Shown here piece by piece: positions 34,652 through 46,436 of a stretch of DNA of 64,000 nucleotides. The position numbers and the translations under genes are program-made. The stretch's first letter is position 1; each line of letters starts with the position of its first letter. The DNA lies in contig OX457057.1 in NCBI GenBank assembly GCA_949752795.1, positions 6,004,632 to 6,068,631 of the forward strand, given 5' to 3'. The notes under the pieces are model-generated. The model ran no database searches. It was not told the DNA's origin and worked only from the letters and a program-made list of their open reading frames with translations. Source of the DNA: Hyperoodon ampullatus. Lineage: Eukaryota > Chordata > Mammalia > Artiodactyla > Ziphiidae.

Positions 34652-34962
34652 GGACTTCCCTGGTGGTGCAGTGGTTAAGAATCCACCTGCCAATTCAGGG
34701 GACACGGGTTTGACCCCTGGTCCGGGAAGATCCCACATGCTGCGGGGCAACTAAGCCCGTGTACCACAACTACTGAGCCTGTGCTCTAGACCCCGTGGGC
34801 CACAACTACTGAAGCCCATGGGCTTAGAGACCGGGCTCTGCAACAAGAGAAGCCACCGCAGTGAGAAGCCTGTGCACCACAATGAAAACCCAATGCAGCC
34901 AAAAAATAAATAATAATAAAAAAAACAGATGAGTTAATTGGGTAGGAAACACTTGAAAAAAA
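34652..34962 (+). mobile_element. CHR SINE, long form
   Basis: Perfect 14-bp duplication AAAGAATTCTATCA (34638-34651 and 34963-34976). About 45 bp of extra sequence (ACAGATGAGTTAATTGGGTA) follow the first A-rich tail before a second A run, inside the duplication. Confidence 0.95.
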
Positions 34963-35344
34963 AAAGAATTCTATCAAATATTTGACAGAAATAATTCCCC
35001 TCCTACACAAACTTTTGGAAAATAGAAGGAGAAGTAACACTTTCCAACTCATTTTATGAGGCTAGGATTACCCTGATACTTAAACTAGACAAAATTATTA
35101 TAAATAAAGAAAACCATAAGCCAATATTCCTTATTAACATAGAGGCAAAATCCTTAACAATACATTAACAGATCACTCTTTCAATATATATAAATATATA
35201 CTGAGAGGAAGAGAGACAGAGAGGATAATATATAGGGAGGATATATACCAAATGGGCTTTGTACCAGAAATTCAAGATTGGTTTAATTTTCAAAATCAAC
35301 AAATATGACTCATAGAATAAAGGAGTAAAACTATGTGATATCTA

Positions 35345-35875
35345 TGTTGGTGGTCCCCAAACCACCTTCAGATTCAATGATCCTTGAGGACTTGTGGTTC
35401 GGCATATAGTCATACTCATGGTTAGGATTTATTGCAGTGAAAAGATATAAACCAAAGTCAGCAATGAGGTGAAATATGGAAGAGACCAGGTGTAAGCTTC
35501 CAAAAGTCCTCTCTCTGTGCTTAATTCCTGTAGCGACGTGTTGTCACAGCATGTTGTTTACTGGAGAAGCTCAGGAGAGACTCTGCCCAGGGTTTTTCTT
35601 GGGGGGCTAGTCACATAGGCAGTCTACTTGGCACATACCAAAATTCCAGACTTCCAGAACAAAAGCAGGTGTTCAGCATAAACCACATTGCTTGTACAAA
35701 CAGTTTAGGCACAGTGAACCACTCACCAGTTCGGGGAACAGTGGGAAACCTCCCAAAACCTATGTCCCAGGTTGCAGCCAAAGGCTGACCTTGCAAACAG
35801 GCCTTTCAAAGGACAACAGTCTCAGCCTGCCATGTTAACCCTTTTGTTACATGTATCTCCACAGATGGAGCCCAC
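35345..35875 (-). repeat. LTR-like block inside the old L1
   Basis: L1 text stops near 35.34 kb and resumes near 35.88 kb. Between them, GGTCCCCAAACCACCTTCAG, GGTTAGGATTTATTGCAGTG and CTTTCAAAGGACAACAGTCT resemble an antisense ERV LTR I have seen in mammalian genomes. I cannot name the family and found no target duplication. No retroviral gene is present. Confidence 0.5.
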
Positions 35876-37071
35876 ACACACACCCCAAAGAAAATTTTGG
35901 ACAAATTTAGTACCTATTCATAACTGGTGGCAAACTGAGAATATAAAAGAATTACCTCAATGTAATAAAGGACGTCCACAGAAAACTAGTGCTAACAATA
36001 TCTTTCATGGTGAGACACAGAATGCTTTTTCCCTGAGACTGGGAAAAGGACAGGGATGTCCACTCTCACCTTTCCTATTCAACACCGTACTGTGTGATAA
36101 AGCAAGAAAAAGAAATTAAAAGTATACACATTGGAAAGATGTAAAACTTTTTATTCACGGACAACATAATCTTGTACATAGAAAATCCCCAAATCCTACA
36201 AAAAAAGTGTCATTAGATATAATTGAGGTTAGTAAGGTTATAGGATTCAAGGTCCATATACAAAAATTAATTGGATTTCTATATACAATAGTTACAATGT
36301 ACAATTGAAAATTCAAATGAAAAATGCCATTTACAATAGCTTCTAAAATCATGAAGTACTCAGGGATAATCTTAAAATATGTATGAGACCAGCACACAGA
36401 AAATTCCAAAATATTACTATAAGAAATTTTAAAAGATATAAATATATAAGTAGACCATGTGCATGGATGGGAAGTCTCAATTTAAAAAAATGTCAGTTAT
36501 CTCCAAATTGATTTATAGATTCATTGCAATCCTAAAAAATTCCAGCAGGTTTTTGTAGAAATTGGCAAGCTGATCCTAAAATTTACATGGAAATGCAAAG
36601 AACCTAGAAAAGCCAAAAAGGTTTTGAAAGTAAGGAGCAAAGATGGGAGACTCACATTATTTGATTTCAGGATGTAATATTCAGCTACAATAATCAGACA
36701 GTGTGGTATCGGTATAAAGATTGACACATAGATTAATGGAACAGTATAGAGTACTAAAAATAGACCTGCACATATTTAGTCAATTGACTTTTGACAAAGT
36801 GGCCAGGATAATTCAGTTGGGAGAAAAGAGGCTCTTTTCAACAAGTTGTGCAGAAAAAACTGGGTATCCACATGGAAAATAGGAACCCTGATGTTTACCT
36901 TATGTCCTACACAAAATTAAGGGATATGAGCAAAATGGATCATGTCCCTTAATATAAAACTTGTAGATGAATATATAGGAGAAAAATCTTTGAAACCTTG
37001 GGATAGGCAAAAATTTCTTAACTGGGACACAAAAACATGAATAATAAAAAAACTAAAAAATGGGCTCTATC

Positions 37072-37395
37072 GGGACTTCCCTGGTGGCACAGTGGTTAAG
37101 AATCCGCCTGCCAGTGCAGGGGACATGGGTTTGAGCCCTGATCCAGGAAGATCCCACATGCCACGGAGCAACTAAGCCTGTGCACCAGAACAATTGAGCC
37201 TGAGCGCCACAACTACTGAAGCCCACGACTAGAGCCCATGCTCTGCAACAAGAGAAGCCACCTCAATGAGAAGCCCAAGCACTGCAACAAAGAGTAGCCC
37301 CCATTTGCCACAACTAGAGAAAGCCCATGTGCAGCAACGAAGACCCAACGCAGCCAAAAATAAAATAAATAAATAAATTTATATTAAAAAAAAAA
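37072..37395 (+). mobile_element. CHR SINE, long form
   Basis: GGGACTTCCCTGGTGGCACA through GACCCAACGCAGCCAAAAAT and an A-rich tail with A10. No clear duplication because the L1 target is itself A-rich (AAAAAACTAAAAAATG). Confidence 0.93.
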
Positions 37396-38138
37396 GTAAC
37401 CACAGACCTGGAGACAGTATTTACAATACATTAAGCACATGAACACATGCTCAACGTCATTAGGCATCAGGGAAACACAAAGTAAAACCACACACATCCA
37501 CTGGAATGGCTAAAATTTAAGAGCATGATAATACCAGTGTGGATGAGACTGTGGAGCAATTGGAACTCCCATATACTGCTGGTCCAACCACTTTGGAAAA
37601 CAGCTTGGCAGTTTCTTATAAAGTTATATGTATGATTCAATTCCACTCTCAGTTACTTATCCAAGCTAAATGAAAACATAGGTCTACACAAAAACTTGTA
37701 CACAAATGATTGTAGCATCTTTATTCATAATAATTGCCAAAGAACTAGAAATAACCAAAATGTCCATCCATGGGTGAATGGATAAATAAATTGTGACATC
37801 TCCAAGCAATGAAATATTATTTTGCAATACAAAGGAAGAAATTAATGATTCACATGGACAAATTTCTAAAAACATGCTAGGTGAAAGAAGCCAGATGCAA
37901 AAGAGTATCTACTGTATGATTCTATTCATATGACATTCTAGGAAGGACAAATTGAGTCTAGAAAACAGGTCTCTGGTTGCCTTGGGTCAAGCATGTTTGG
38001 TCCAGATTTACTGGGAAGGGACACAAGAGAAGCTTTTAGGGTGATGGAAATGATCTGTATCTTAATTGTGATGGTGGTTACATGGCTGTATTATACATTT
38101 GTCAATACTCATCAAAGTGTACATTTAAAGTGTATCTT

Positions 38139-38470
38139 TTTTTTTTTTTTGGCTGTGTTTCGTCTTCGTTTCTGCGCATGGGCTTTCTCTAGTTGCGGTG
38201 AGCAGCGGCTACTCTTCGTTGCAGTGTGCAGGCTTCTCATTGTCATGGCTTCTCTTGTTGCGGAGCAGGGCTCTAGGCGCACAGGTTTCAGTAGTTGTGG
38301 CACGTGGGCTCAGTAGTTGTGGCTTGTGGGCTCTAGAGCTCAGGCTCAGTAGTTGTGGCACACAGGCTTAGTTGCTCTGCGGCATGTGGGATTTTCCTGG
38401 GCCAGGGCTCAAACCCATGTCCCTTGCATTAGCAGGTAGATTCTTAACCACTGTGCCACCAGGGAAGCCG
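38139..38470 (-). mobile_element. CHR SINE, long form
   Basis: TAAAGTGTATCTTTT and TAAAGTATATCTATT flank it as a diverged duplication of L1 3' UTR sequence. Tail T14 then GGCTGTGTTTCGTC; head complement CCACCAGGGAAGCC. Confidence 0.94.
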
Positions 38471-38547
38471 TAAAGTATATCTATTTTATTTTATGTAAAT
38501 TCTTCTTCAGTAAAGTTGCATTTAAATCTCCAGGACTCTCTATTCAT

Positions 38548-38700
38548 TTTGCAAAACTGAAACTCTATGCCCTTAAACAACAGCTCCTCATTTCCCCTCC
38601 CCCACTCCTGGCAACCACCATTCTACTTTCTGTCTCTATGAACTGGACCACTCAAGGTACCTCCTACTAGTGGAATCCTACAGTATTAGAGTGACTTCTT
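38548..38700 (-). repeat. Old L1 3' UTR piece, antisense
   Basis: CTGGCAACCACCATTCTACT, then TTCTGTCTCTATGAACTGGA, then GTGGAATCCTACAGTATT. This is opposite in orientation to the L1 that ends just before it, so it is a separate insertion or an inverted segment. Confidence 0.7.
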
Positions 38701-40589
38701 AAAAGCACATGGAACCTTCTCTTTGCCACATGGCTCTCTGTCTGCAGATGTTCTGGTTTCTGCATTGACCGTACTCTTTGTGGTCCCAGCTGTCACTCCT
38801 GTCATTTCTTGGTACCACCAACACAATTCTTATTCTACCATTGCCTTCTTGCAGTGGGGACATTTCCTCTTCGCCCAGAGTTTAAAACTGGCTGCAAAAT
38901 TGAGAAACCCACGGGCTGGGAAGAAAAAACATCTTAGGTAAAGAAAATTCCTTTTAACAGAACGGGGGGGAAGGAAGCCCCTTCACTAAGGGAAGAGAAA
39001 GTCAGTAGGAATGAGACTAGGACATTGCCTGAGGCCCTCAAGGACACAGTGACCCCTACTTCCTGTGTCCGGTTGATCTGCCTTTTCTGACACACCTTGA
39101 TATGCCTGAATTCACAGCTTGACGTGCAGCTAAGACACATGTGCCACAGGTAGATTTCATAGCAGCAAGTAATTATGGTTTGTATTGCCCGTATTGAGGT
39201 ACAAAGACAACCGCCTCGTTAATTTTTTGAAGTCAGTAGTTATCAAGGAAAGAATCTGTTGTTACTTCAATGTTTATACAGGACCCTAATGTGCTAAGGG
39301 TGTATTATGATTACCAAATGAGCACCACGGGGAAGTGATGTGGGCATGGTACCCTGAAAGTTCAAGGTGATGGGGACCAGCTGCAAGGGCAGTCTGAGTG
39401 ACTGGGCAAATAGTAGGCGAGCACCATGAGGATAAGTATATGGTACATATATTTAAAGAAATATAATTTAAACTATTTTTAGGAAGAAGAAGCAGCTCAA
39501 GGTGTTGATTATAACATGGGAAGGAGATCTATAAATCATAGTTACCAAGACAAACAGAATGCTGTGGGTCACCTGGAGGGATGTTGGAGATATGACAAAT
39601 TATATTTGCATTATTCATTATTCATATTACATGAATACATGGTGAATGAATGAACAAATTTAGCCAATTACTTGTCTTTCTGGTCCTCAGGACAAACACA
39701 AAAAATGACCTTTCGATTTAAAATCGATACCCTTTCTTTTTCTCTGAACCAAGACTTTCAGACCTTTTAGTCTATCTTCTTAATTTCGTTTCTAGGCCAT
39801 AACTGACTACTAAATGAATTATCTAGTCCAGTGATAATAACCTGTTTTGCATGAGGTCAAGTCAGGGAAAAGGAAAATTGAGGAGGGGGGTGAGATTTTT
39901 TTCCCCATTTAAAATCAAAATAGATTTGAGACCCATGGACTATATCAAGAATTTAGATTATCTTCTTGATTCAGTCATCAGGTGTCCTTATGAAAAATGG
40001 AACTGTGTTGTAAAGACCTGGGCAAAATTGGTATGTAGTAAAACAAAAGATTTTTTCTAATCTTTTATACAGAAATTAGATCTTGGGCTGTGTGACCACA
40101 AGAATTTGTCTATAGGCTCTACATCGCTGATACGGCCCTTTGTAGCTTAGGGTATTGACTCTGACTGTAACCGGTGAGACATACAGATCGTGTTCACCTC
40201 ACACCTTCCAGTCAAACAGCTGTGTAGCTTAAAATAAGACATTTAGTGACTGGTACAAGATCTAATAATACTTTAGCCATATTGTGTATATATAGCTAAC
40301 CATATGTATATAACCATAATATACACATGAACATTACAGACATGCTGTAATAGAAGAATCATTTATGATTCATTCCAAGTACTGTGCATGCCATGTGCCA
40401 AACACGCACCCCAATAAAACTGATCAAGACAGGAAGAGAGAAGGTGCAAATAAACAATACTAAGACTGAATTGGGGCACAGCTTAAAATGGTAAGAGAAT
40501 ATTACAAACATCTTTAGGACCACAAATTGATAAATTCCTAGAGAAGTATAACTTACCAACAGTGACTCGGGAAGAAAAAGTAAACCTGG
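38701..40589. other. Repeat-free stretch, no gene supported
   Basis: About 1.9 kb. Frames up to 72 codons only. GTAGCTTAGGGTATTGACTC and similar text near 40.15 kb gave a passing impression of an RNA gene but no foldable tRNA shape. Confidence 0.45.
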
Positions 40590-41138
40590 CTGGTTCTAAA
40601 CCCATTAAAGAAATTGAAGCACAAGGCAAAATCTTCCTTCGAGGAAACGTCAAGCCCAGATGATTCTGCATATCACTTTTACCAGGCATTCATGGAAGAA
40701 ATAATTCCAACTTTGCACAAACTCTTCCAACTAATAGAGATGAAGGGAGCATGCCTCAACTAATTTATTGAAACTCGAATCAATTTGTATAGTCATGTTA
40801 CCAAAACCAGACAAAAATGGTACAAGAAAGGAGAATTCCTAACCCATTTCACTCACGAATATAGCTGTAAAAAGCAAAATATTAGCAAACAGAATCAAGG
40901 AATATATGAGAGAGATAAAGTTTATCCTGGAAAAATCTGTTGTAACTTACCCCATCAGTTGATTAAAGGAAAAAAATGATGTGATTGCTCCCAATCAATG
41001 TAGAAAAGCAAATTATAAAATTTAATATTCATCCATGATTTAAAAAAATCTTCGACTGAGTAGAAGAGAATATCCATAACTTAATGAAGACATTTATTAA
41101 AAAACAAACAAACAAACAAACAAAACTACAGCAAAACT

Positions 41139-41278
41139 TGGGAGTTCCCTGGCAGTCCAGTGGTTGACTCTGCACTTCCACTGCAGTGGGTACAGGTTCT
41201 ATCCCTGGTCCGGGAACTAAGATTCCACATGCCCTGCACCTCAGCCCCCAACCCTCCAAAAACCACAAAACAAAACAA
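41139..41278 (+). mobile_element. CHR SINE, old short form
   Basis: GGGAGTTCCCTGGCAGTCCA through GTCCGGGAACTAAGATTCC and an A/C-rich tail. Duplication ACTACAGCAAAACT / ACTACGGCAAAACT (41125-41138 and 41279-41292). Confidence 0.93.
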
Positions 41279-41470
41279 ACTACGGCAAAACTCAAACTTA
41301 ATGGTGAAACATTAAAAGCGTTCTCTTTAAAATTAGGAACAATTCAAAGACACCAAGTCCTACCTCTTCTGGTCCACGTGGTGATGGAGATGCTAATCAG
41401 TGCAGTGAGACAATAAAGAAAAGAACTTTAAAGATTTGGAAAGGAAGAAGTAAAGCAGAAGCCATTCTGG

Positions 41471-41644
41471 ATAAACAACAAGGTCCTACGGTACAGCACA
41501 GGAACTATATTCAATACCCGGTGATAAATCATAATGGAAAAGAATATGAAAAAAATATATATCATAACCGAGTCACTTTGCTGCACAGCAGAAATTAAAC
41601 ACAGCATTGTAAATCAACTAACTTTACTAACATTTTTTTAAAAA
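41471..41644 (+). mobile_element. L1 3' end, sense
   Basis: ATAAACAACAAGGTCCTACG, AACTATATTCAATACCCGGT, ATTGTAAATCAACTAAC and a T/A-rich end. Flanks GAAGCCATTCTGG and GAAACCATTCAAG are a diverged duplication. Confidence 0.88.
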
Positions 41645-41954
41645 GAAACCATTCAAGATGCATTTGACTGTCTGCTTAGAAAATCCTAAGGAATATACAG
41701 ATACATTAATAAAGGGTTTTAGAAAAGCGGTGACATAAACAAAATCCAAAGGTAATTTCTACAATGTTGTTGCCCCAACAATAGTTAAAAATAGGTAATA
41801 AAAACAATTCTATTTGCAGTAGTACTTAGGAATAAGTACCATAAAAATGAGCAAGACTTTTGTAGAGAACGTTATAAAATTTGCACAACAGACATTAAAG
41901 ACTTAAACAAATGGAGAGTTATAGCATGCTTTCAAAGATGTAACCTCCCTCTTT

Positions 41955-42690
41955 TTCTCTGCCAACTTTACTGAGATGTAACTGACATCTAACATTGAGT
42001 AACTACAACATGTTGACTTGATACATGCTTATATTACAATGTGCTTACCACTAAAGGAGTAGCTAACACCTCCATCATGTCACATAATTACCATTTCTCT
42101 TTCCTGGTGAGGTCATACAAGATCTAGTCTCTTAGCAAACTTCAAGTATGTAGTCAGTATTGTTATCTGTAATCACAGTGTTCTACATTAGATCCCCAGA
42201 TCTTATTCATTTTTTAAATAATTAATTAATTATATTTTTGGCTGTGTTGGGTCTTCGTTGCTGCATGCAGGCTTTCTCTAGATAAGGCGATTGGGGGCTA
42301 CTGTTTGTTGCGGTGCACTTGCTTCTCATTGCAATGGCTTCTCATGGTGCGGAGCACGGGCTCTAAGCACGCGGGCTTCAGTAGCTGTGGCGCACAGGCT
42401 TAGTTGTTCTGCAGCATGTGGGATCTTCCCGGACCAGGGATCGAACCAGAGTCCCCTGCATTGGCAGGCAGATTCTTATCCACTGCGCCACAGTGGATAA
42501 GCCCCCTTATTCATTTTCTAACTGAAAGTTTGTATTGTTTCACCAACATCTTCCCATTTTCTCCACCCACCCCCCAGCCCCTGGTAACCACCATTCAACT
42601 CTCTATTTCCATGATTTTGGCTTTTTTAGATTCCACATATAAGTGATATCATATAGTATTTGTCTTTCTCCATCTGACTTATTTCCATAA
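41955..42690 (-). repeat. Old L1 3' UTR, antisense, split by a SINE
   Basis: Left: GAGATGTAACTGACATCTAA and AGATCCCCAGATCTTATTCA. Right: CCCCTGGTAACCACCATTCA and TTAGATTCCACATATAAGTG. These are adjacent in antisense L1 text, with the SINE between them. Confidence 0.75.
42214..42505 (-). mobile_element. CHR SINE, long form, with a hairpin at its head
   Basis: Duplication CTTATTCATTTT (42202-42213 and 42506-42517). The usual head complement GCCACCAGGGAAGCCC is replaced by GCCACAGTGGATAAGCCC. This creates a perfect 11-bp inverted repeat with the preceding CTTATCCACTG. Confidence 0.94.
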
Positions 42691-42904
42691 CCTCTTAAAC
42701 ATATCAATTCTCCCCTGACTTATAGATTTAATGTTATTCCAGTGAAAATTTCAAAACGGTGTTTTGTTTGATTTGGTGGAATTTGGCAAACTGAACCTTT
42801 TGCTGGTTGTAAAATAGTACATACAATAAGATTTCATTTTGTAAAAGGAAAATATGCACATTCACTGCACACATAAATGCTCTGGAAAAAATTTCAGGTG
42901 GAGG

Positions 42905-43540
42905 GAGTATTCATTTTCTATTGCTCTATAACAAATTAACACAGATCTAACGGTCTAAAACAACACATTTACTGACTCATGGTTCTGTAGTTCAGAAGTC
43001 TGTCATGGTGTGGTTGAGTTTCCTGCTCCGGGTAACACAAGGCTGAAATCAAGATATGGACTGGGTTTAGTTCTTGTTGGGAGGCTCAGCAGGAACATCT
43101 GCTTCTAAGCTCTTTCTTGTTGGCAAAATTCAGGTCCTTGGGGAGGTAGGACTGAGGTGCTGTTTCCTTGCTGACTATCAGTTGGGGGCTGTTCTTAGTA
43201 CCTACAAGCTGCCCACATTCCTTGTCATGGGACCCACTCCTTCTTCGAACCAGCAATGGTGCAGTGAAGCCTCCTGTGCTTCAAATCTCTGACTTCCTTT
43301 TCTGTGACCAGACAGAGAAAACACTGCTTTTAAAGAGCTCATGTGATTAGGTCAGGCCCACCTGAATATTTTACCTATTTTGAGGTCAGCTGGTTTGGTA
43401 CCTTAATTACATCTGCAAATCCTCTTCCTGGCAGTACCTAGTGTTTGATTGAATAACTAGAAGAAGGTGTGTGTATGTGCCAGGAGCCTGGAATTTTGGT
43501 GGGCGGGTTGCATCTTAGAATTCTGCCAACCTCAGTGAGA
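42905..43540 (+). repeat. Old medium-reiterated repeat
   Basis: Text such as ATTGCTCTATAACAAATTAA, GGTCTAAAACAACACATTTA, ATGGTTCTGTAGTTCAGAAG, GCTGCCCACATTCCTTGTCA and GGTACCTTAATTACATCTGC follows the order of a common mammalian repeat. I recognise the pattern but do not trust a family name. Orientation is by convention. Confidence 0.65.
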
Positions 43541-43680
43541 TTACAAATTTGTGTGTATGTGTGCTTTTATATATTTTACAATTGTCTAATGTTGACTTTT
43601 TTTGGATTTAAAATTTCTTTTTTACACATTATATTTGTTTTTATGTTCTTGGTATACAGCCTTACCAAATAAATTGTTTT

Positions 43681-43891
43681 GTTTTTGTTTGTTTTTTTTG
43701 TGGTATGCAGGCCTCTCACTGTTGTGGCCTCTCCCGTCGCGGAGCACAGCCTCCGGACACGCAGGCTCAGCGGCCATGGATCACAGACCCAGCTGCTCCG
43801 CGGCATGTGGGATCCTCCCGGACCGGGGCACGAACCCGTGTCCCCTACATCGGCAGGTGGACTCTCAACCACTGCGCCACCAGGGAAGCCC
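43681..43891 (-). mobile_element. CHR SINE, short (deletion) form
   Basis: Perfect 12-bp duplication ATAAATTGTTTT (43669-43680 and 43892-43903), tail of TTTTTGTTTGTTTT units and the short body. Confidence 0.96.
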
Positions 43892-43992
43892 ATAAATTGT
43901 TTTTAAACCATAAATTGTTGAATATTATCAAATGCTTTCTCTATTTCTATTAAAATAATAGTGTTATTTTCTCCATTAAACCATCAATATAG

Positions 43993-44301
43993 GGCTTCCC
44001 TGGTGGCACAGTGGTTAAGAATCCACCTGCCAATGCAGGGGACGTGGGTTTGAGCCCTGGTCTGGGAAGATCCCACATGCCGCAGAGCAACTAAGCCCAT
44101 GCTCCACAACTACTAAACCTGCGCTCTAGAGCCCGTGAGCCACAACTACTGAAGCCCGCGCACCTATAGCCTGTGCTCTGCAACTGCAACAGGAGAAGAC
44201 ATTGCAGTGAAGAGCAGCCCCCGCTTGCCACAGCTAGAGAAAGCCCGTGCACAGCAACAAAGACCCAACACAGCCAAAAATAAATTAAATAATTTAGAAA
44301 A
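43993..44301 (+). mobile_element. CHR SINE, long form
   Basis: GGCTTCCCTGGTGGCACAGT to CAACACAGCCAAAAATAAAT. ATCAATATAG occurs at both ends (43983-43992 and 44302-44311); its last base may belong to the element. Confidence 0.95.
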
Positions 44302-44399
44302 ATCAATATAGTGAATTACATAGGTAGGTTTTCTGATGTTAAACCATCCTTACGTTCATGGAACACAGTGTTTCATTATTTAAATATATTAACAATTAA

Positions 44400-44803
44400 A
44401 TAAAATTTAAACAGGGCAGGGTCCCGGTTTCTCCTAACGGAATACACATAACAATATCTTTGAGTTCTTCTGTAGGAACTAAGGTTCCCACCCAGGTGGA
44501 GGATGGTAACTTCAGGCTGAGCACATGATTCCTGGAACACCCCTGTTACCTCACTACCAACCAATCAGAAGAAAGTCTGCACGCAGTGAAGCTAAAGAAG
44601 ACTGTGACCCCCTCCCCAAATGATTCTCCCTTTAAAAATGTTCATGGTCAAGCAGAATACTTGGAGTTGGTTTTTGGACACAAGTCGGCCATCTCCCCGA
44701 GTTACTGGCCTCCTGAATAAAGTAACTGTTCCTTACCAACCAACACTTGCCTCTCGAGTATTGGCTTTTGAGCCACAAACAGCTGAACCCGAGTTCAGTA
44801 ACA
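44400..44803 (+). repeat. Probable solo LTR, gammaretrovirus-like (class I)
   Basis: Promoter-like pieces lie in LTR order: ACCAATCAGAAG (CCAAT box), CTCCCTTTAAAAATG (TATA-like), AATAAAGTAAC at 44716 (poly-A signal), then CAACACTTGCCTCTCGAGTA, a typical U5. The start is not fixed. No gag, pol or env sequence accompanies it. Confidence 0.55.
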
Positions 44804-45019
44804 CTACCTGCCTACCTGCAGGAAGTTCTGTTTGACCTGTTTGTCACCAGGTTCCTCTCCCCAAGTCCACTTACTTGTATACAAATCCATCTGAGTCGGC
44901 CGTCAGGCTATGATTCCAGTCTTCACTTGATACATTCCTGCTGGGCACCTCCATCACTTTCCACACCCTTCCCGCAAGTTAGCAAAGACCAGGCTATTAC
45001 TTTCAATAAAACTTTACCA

Positions 45020-46436
45020 AAACTTTGATGTAACAGGTGATACTAGGAAGCTTAAAACTGGGTGCAAGATAACACTGACTTGTAAATCCTGAGGCCCAAG
45101 CCTTGAGGTTTGGGTGTTCTGGAGTGTTCTGGAGTCAATGTCAATCACATTTTTTCTACCACTCCAACACCACCTGGGAGTCCTGCAATTCGATTCAGTT
45201 CAGACACTCTACTGCCTGGAGTTACTGCAGACGCCACAGCTTCAGGGCTCAGTCCCACAGGACTGCCCCCATGTTAGAAGCCAGTGCAAGTCCTGGACCA
45301 CCTGTACTTCTGACCAACTGGCTATAAATCAGGGGTCCCACTGCTGCAGGAAAGAAAGTGGGGCACGAGAGGACGGTCATGTTCCAAGTCTCAGGCGAGT
45401 CCTTAGGATGGCCACCGAATGTGGGTTCTTGGCTTTGCACAGGAAAGAATTCAAGAGTGAGCCATCGTAAGGTAAAAGAAGGTTAGGTATTCAGGGAGAT
45501 ACACACTCCATAGACAGAGTGTGGGCCATCTCAGAAAGTGAGGAGCACCAGGCTATGGGGTTGTCAGTTTTTATAAGGGTGGCTAATTTCATAGGCTAAT
45601 GAGTGGGAGGATTGTTCCAACTGTTTTGGGGAAGAGATGGGAATTTCCAGGAATTAGGTCACTGCCCACTTTTTGGCCTTTTATGGTTGGCCTGTCATGG
45701 CGCCTGGGGGTGTGTCATTTAGCGTGCTGATGTGTTCCAGTGAGCGTATACTGAGGCTCAAGGTCTAGTGGAAGTCGACTCATCTGCCATCTTGGACCTG
45801 GTTGGTTCTAACCTGTTTATGTTGTGTCCTCAACAGCTGTGTCATTCTTTTAAAGGTTGTGCCCTGCCCACTTCCTGTCTCACTACCACCCCCTCCTAAA
45901 TTTTGATCACTTGCTAGAACAGCTAGAACTAGGGAAGACACTTCATCTATGCTTACAGTTTATTGTAAAGGATGAGACTCAGGAACAGCCAACTGGAAGA
46001 CATGCCTGGGGCAAGGCATGGGGAGGTGGGGGGCTGCTGGGAGCTGCCATTGTCCTCTCTGGGCACACCCTTCTCCCAGCCCCTTCCTGCATTCAGCAAC
46101 TGGGAGGCTCATCAAAGCTTGTTGTTCAAGTTTTTATAGAGTTTAATCTTCAGCTCCCTTCCTTCCCCGACCACGCACACACTTTTTTGGATGTTGGTGG
46201 GTGGGGCCGAAAGTTCCAGCCCTCTAATCCTTTGGCTCTCTGGTGACCAGCCCCAATCAGAGGCGATCTAGGGCCCCACCCTGAGTCACCTCATTAGCAT
46301 AAACTCAGGTGTGGTCAAAAGGGGCTCGTAGTGAATAACAAGAGACATGCCCATCACTCAGGAAATTCCAAGGGTTTTAAGAACTCTGTGCCAGAAACAA
46401 GGGGCAAAGACCAAATATATTTCATATGATACCACA
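45020..46436 (-). repeat. ERVL-type LTR, antisense, split by a second LTR
   Basis: Its right end reads ATTTCATATGATACCACA, complement of a TGTGGTATCA LTR start. AATAAACTGTAAGC (complement at about 45.96 kb) is a poly-A signal. After the inner LTR it resumes with TTCTGACCAACTGGCTATAA. The + strand copy at 51.6-52.3 kb shares the same order of motifs. No viral gene is present. The lower boundary is approximate and the family name is tentative. Confidence 0.65.
45342..45882 (-). repeat. Solo LTR inserted in the ERVL-type LTR
   Basis: Spans TG...CA (TGCTGCAGG at 45342, CCTGTCTCA at 45882) in about 541 bp. CCAC on the left and CTAC on the right could be a 4-bp duplication with one change. The minus strand holds CACCCTTATAAAAACTG (TATA box). 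Removing it restores continuity of the surrounding LTR. No coding sequence is present. Confidence 0.65.

Larger units (their letters stand above)
33630..38530 (+). repeat. Old L1, ORF2 through 3' end, decayed
   Basis: Sense ORF2 landmarks follow in order: GCAGTGCTTAGAGGGAAGC, GGGCCCAGAAGACTTCATTA, GGACAGGGATGTCCACTCTC (36.05 kb), GATTCATTGCAATCCTAAAA, AGTCAATTGACTTTTGACAAA and CAAAATGTCCATCCATGGGT, then the 3' UTR to about 38.53 kb. Many stops and frameshifts: a pseudogene of the reverse-transcriptase ORF, inactive. Four CHR SINEs and one LTR-like block interrupt it. Confidence 0.85.
40590..41935 (+). repeat. Old L1 ORF2 relic, sense
   Basis: ORF2-like text in order: CATGGAAGAAATAATTCCAA, TGTATAGTCATGTTACCAAA, ATTAGCAAACAGAATCAAGG and CAGTAGTACTTAGGAATAAG. 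Strongly decayed; interrupted by a SINE (41139) and a younger L1 end (41471). Confidence 0.65.

Noticed and set aside
40130..40260. Possible RNA gene (GTAGCTTA-type words recalling mitochondrial tRNA)
   Set aside because: No cloverleaf can be drawn and the words are isolated.
44400..46436. Possible complete endogenous retrovirus between LTR-like blocks
   Set aside because: The blocks are of different type and orientation, are only about 200-500 bp apart, and no gag, pol or env text lies between them.
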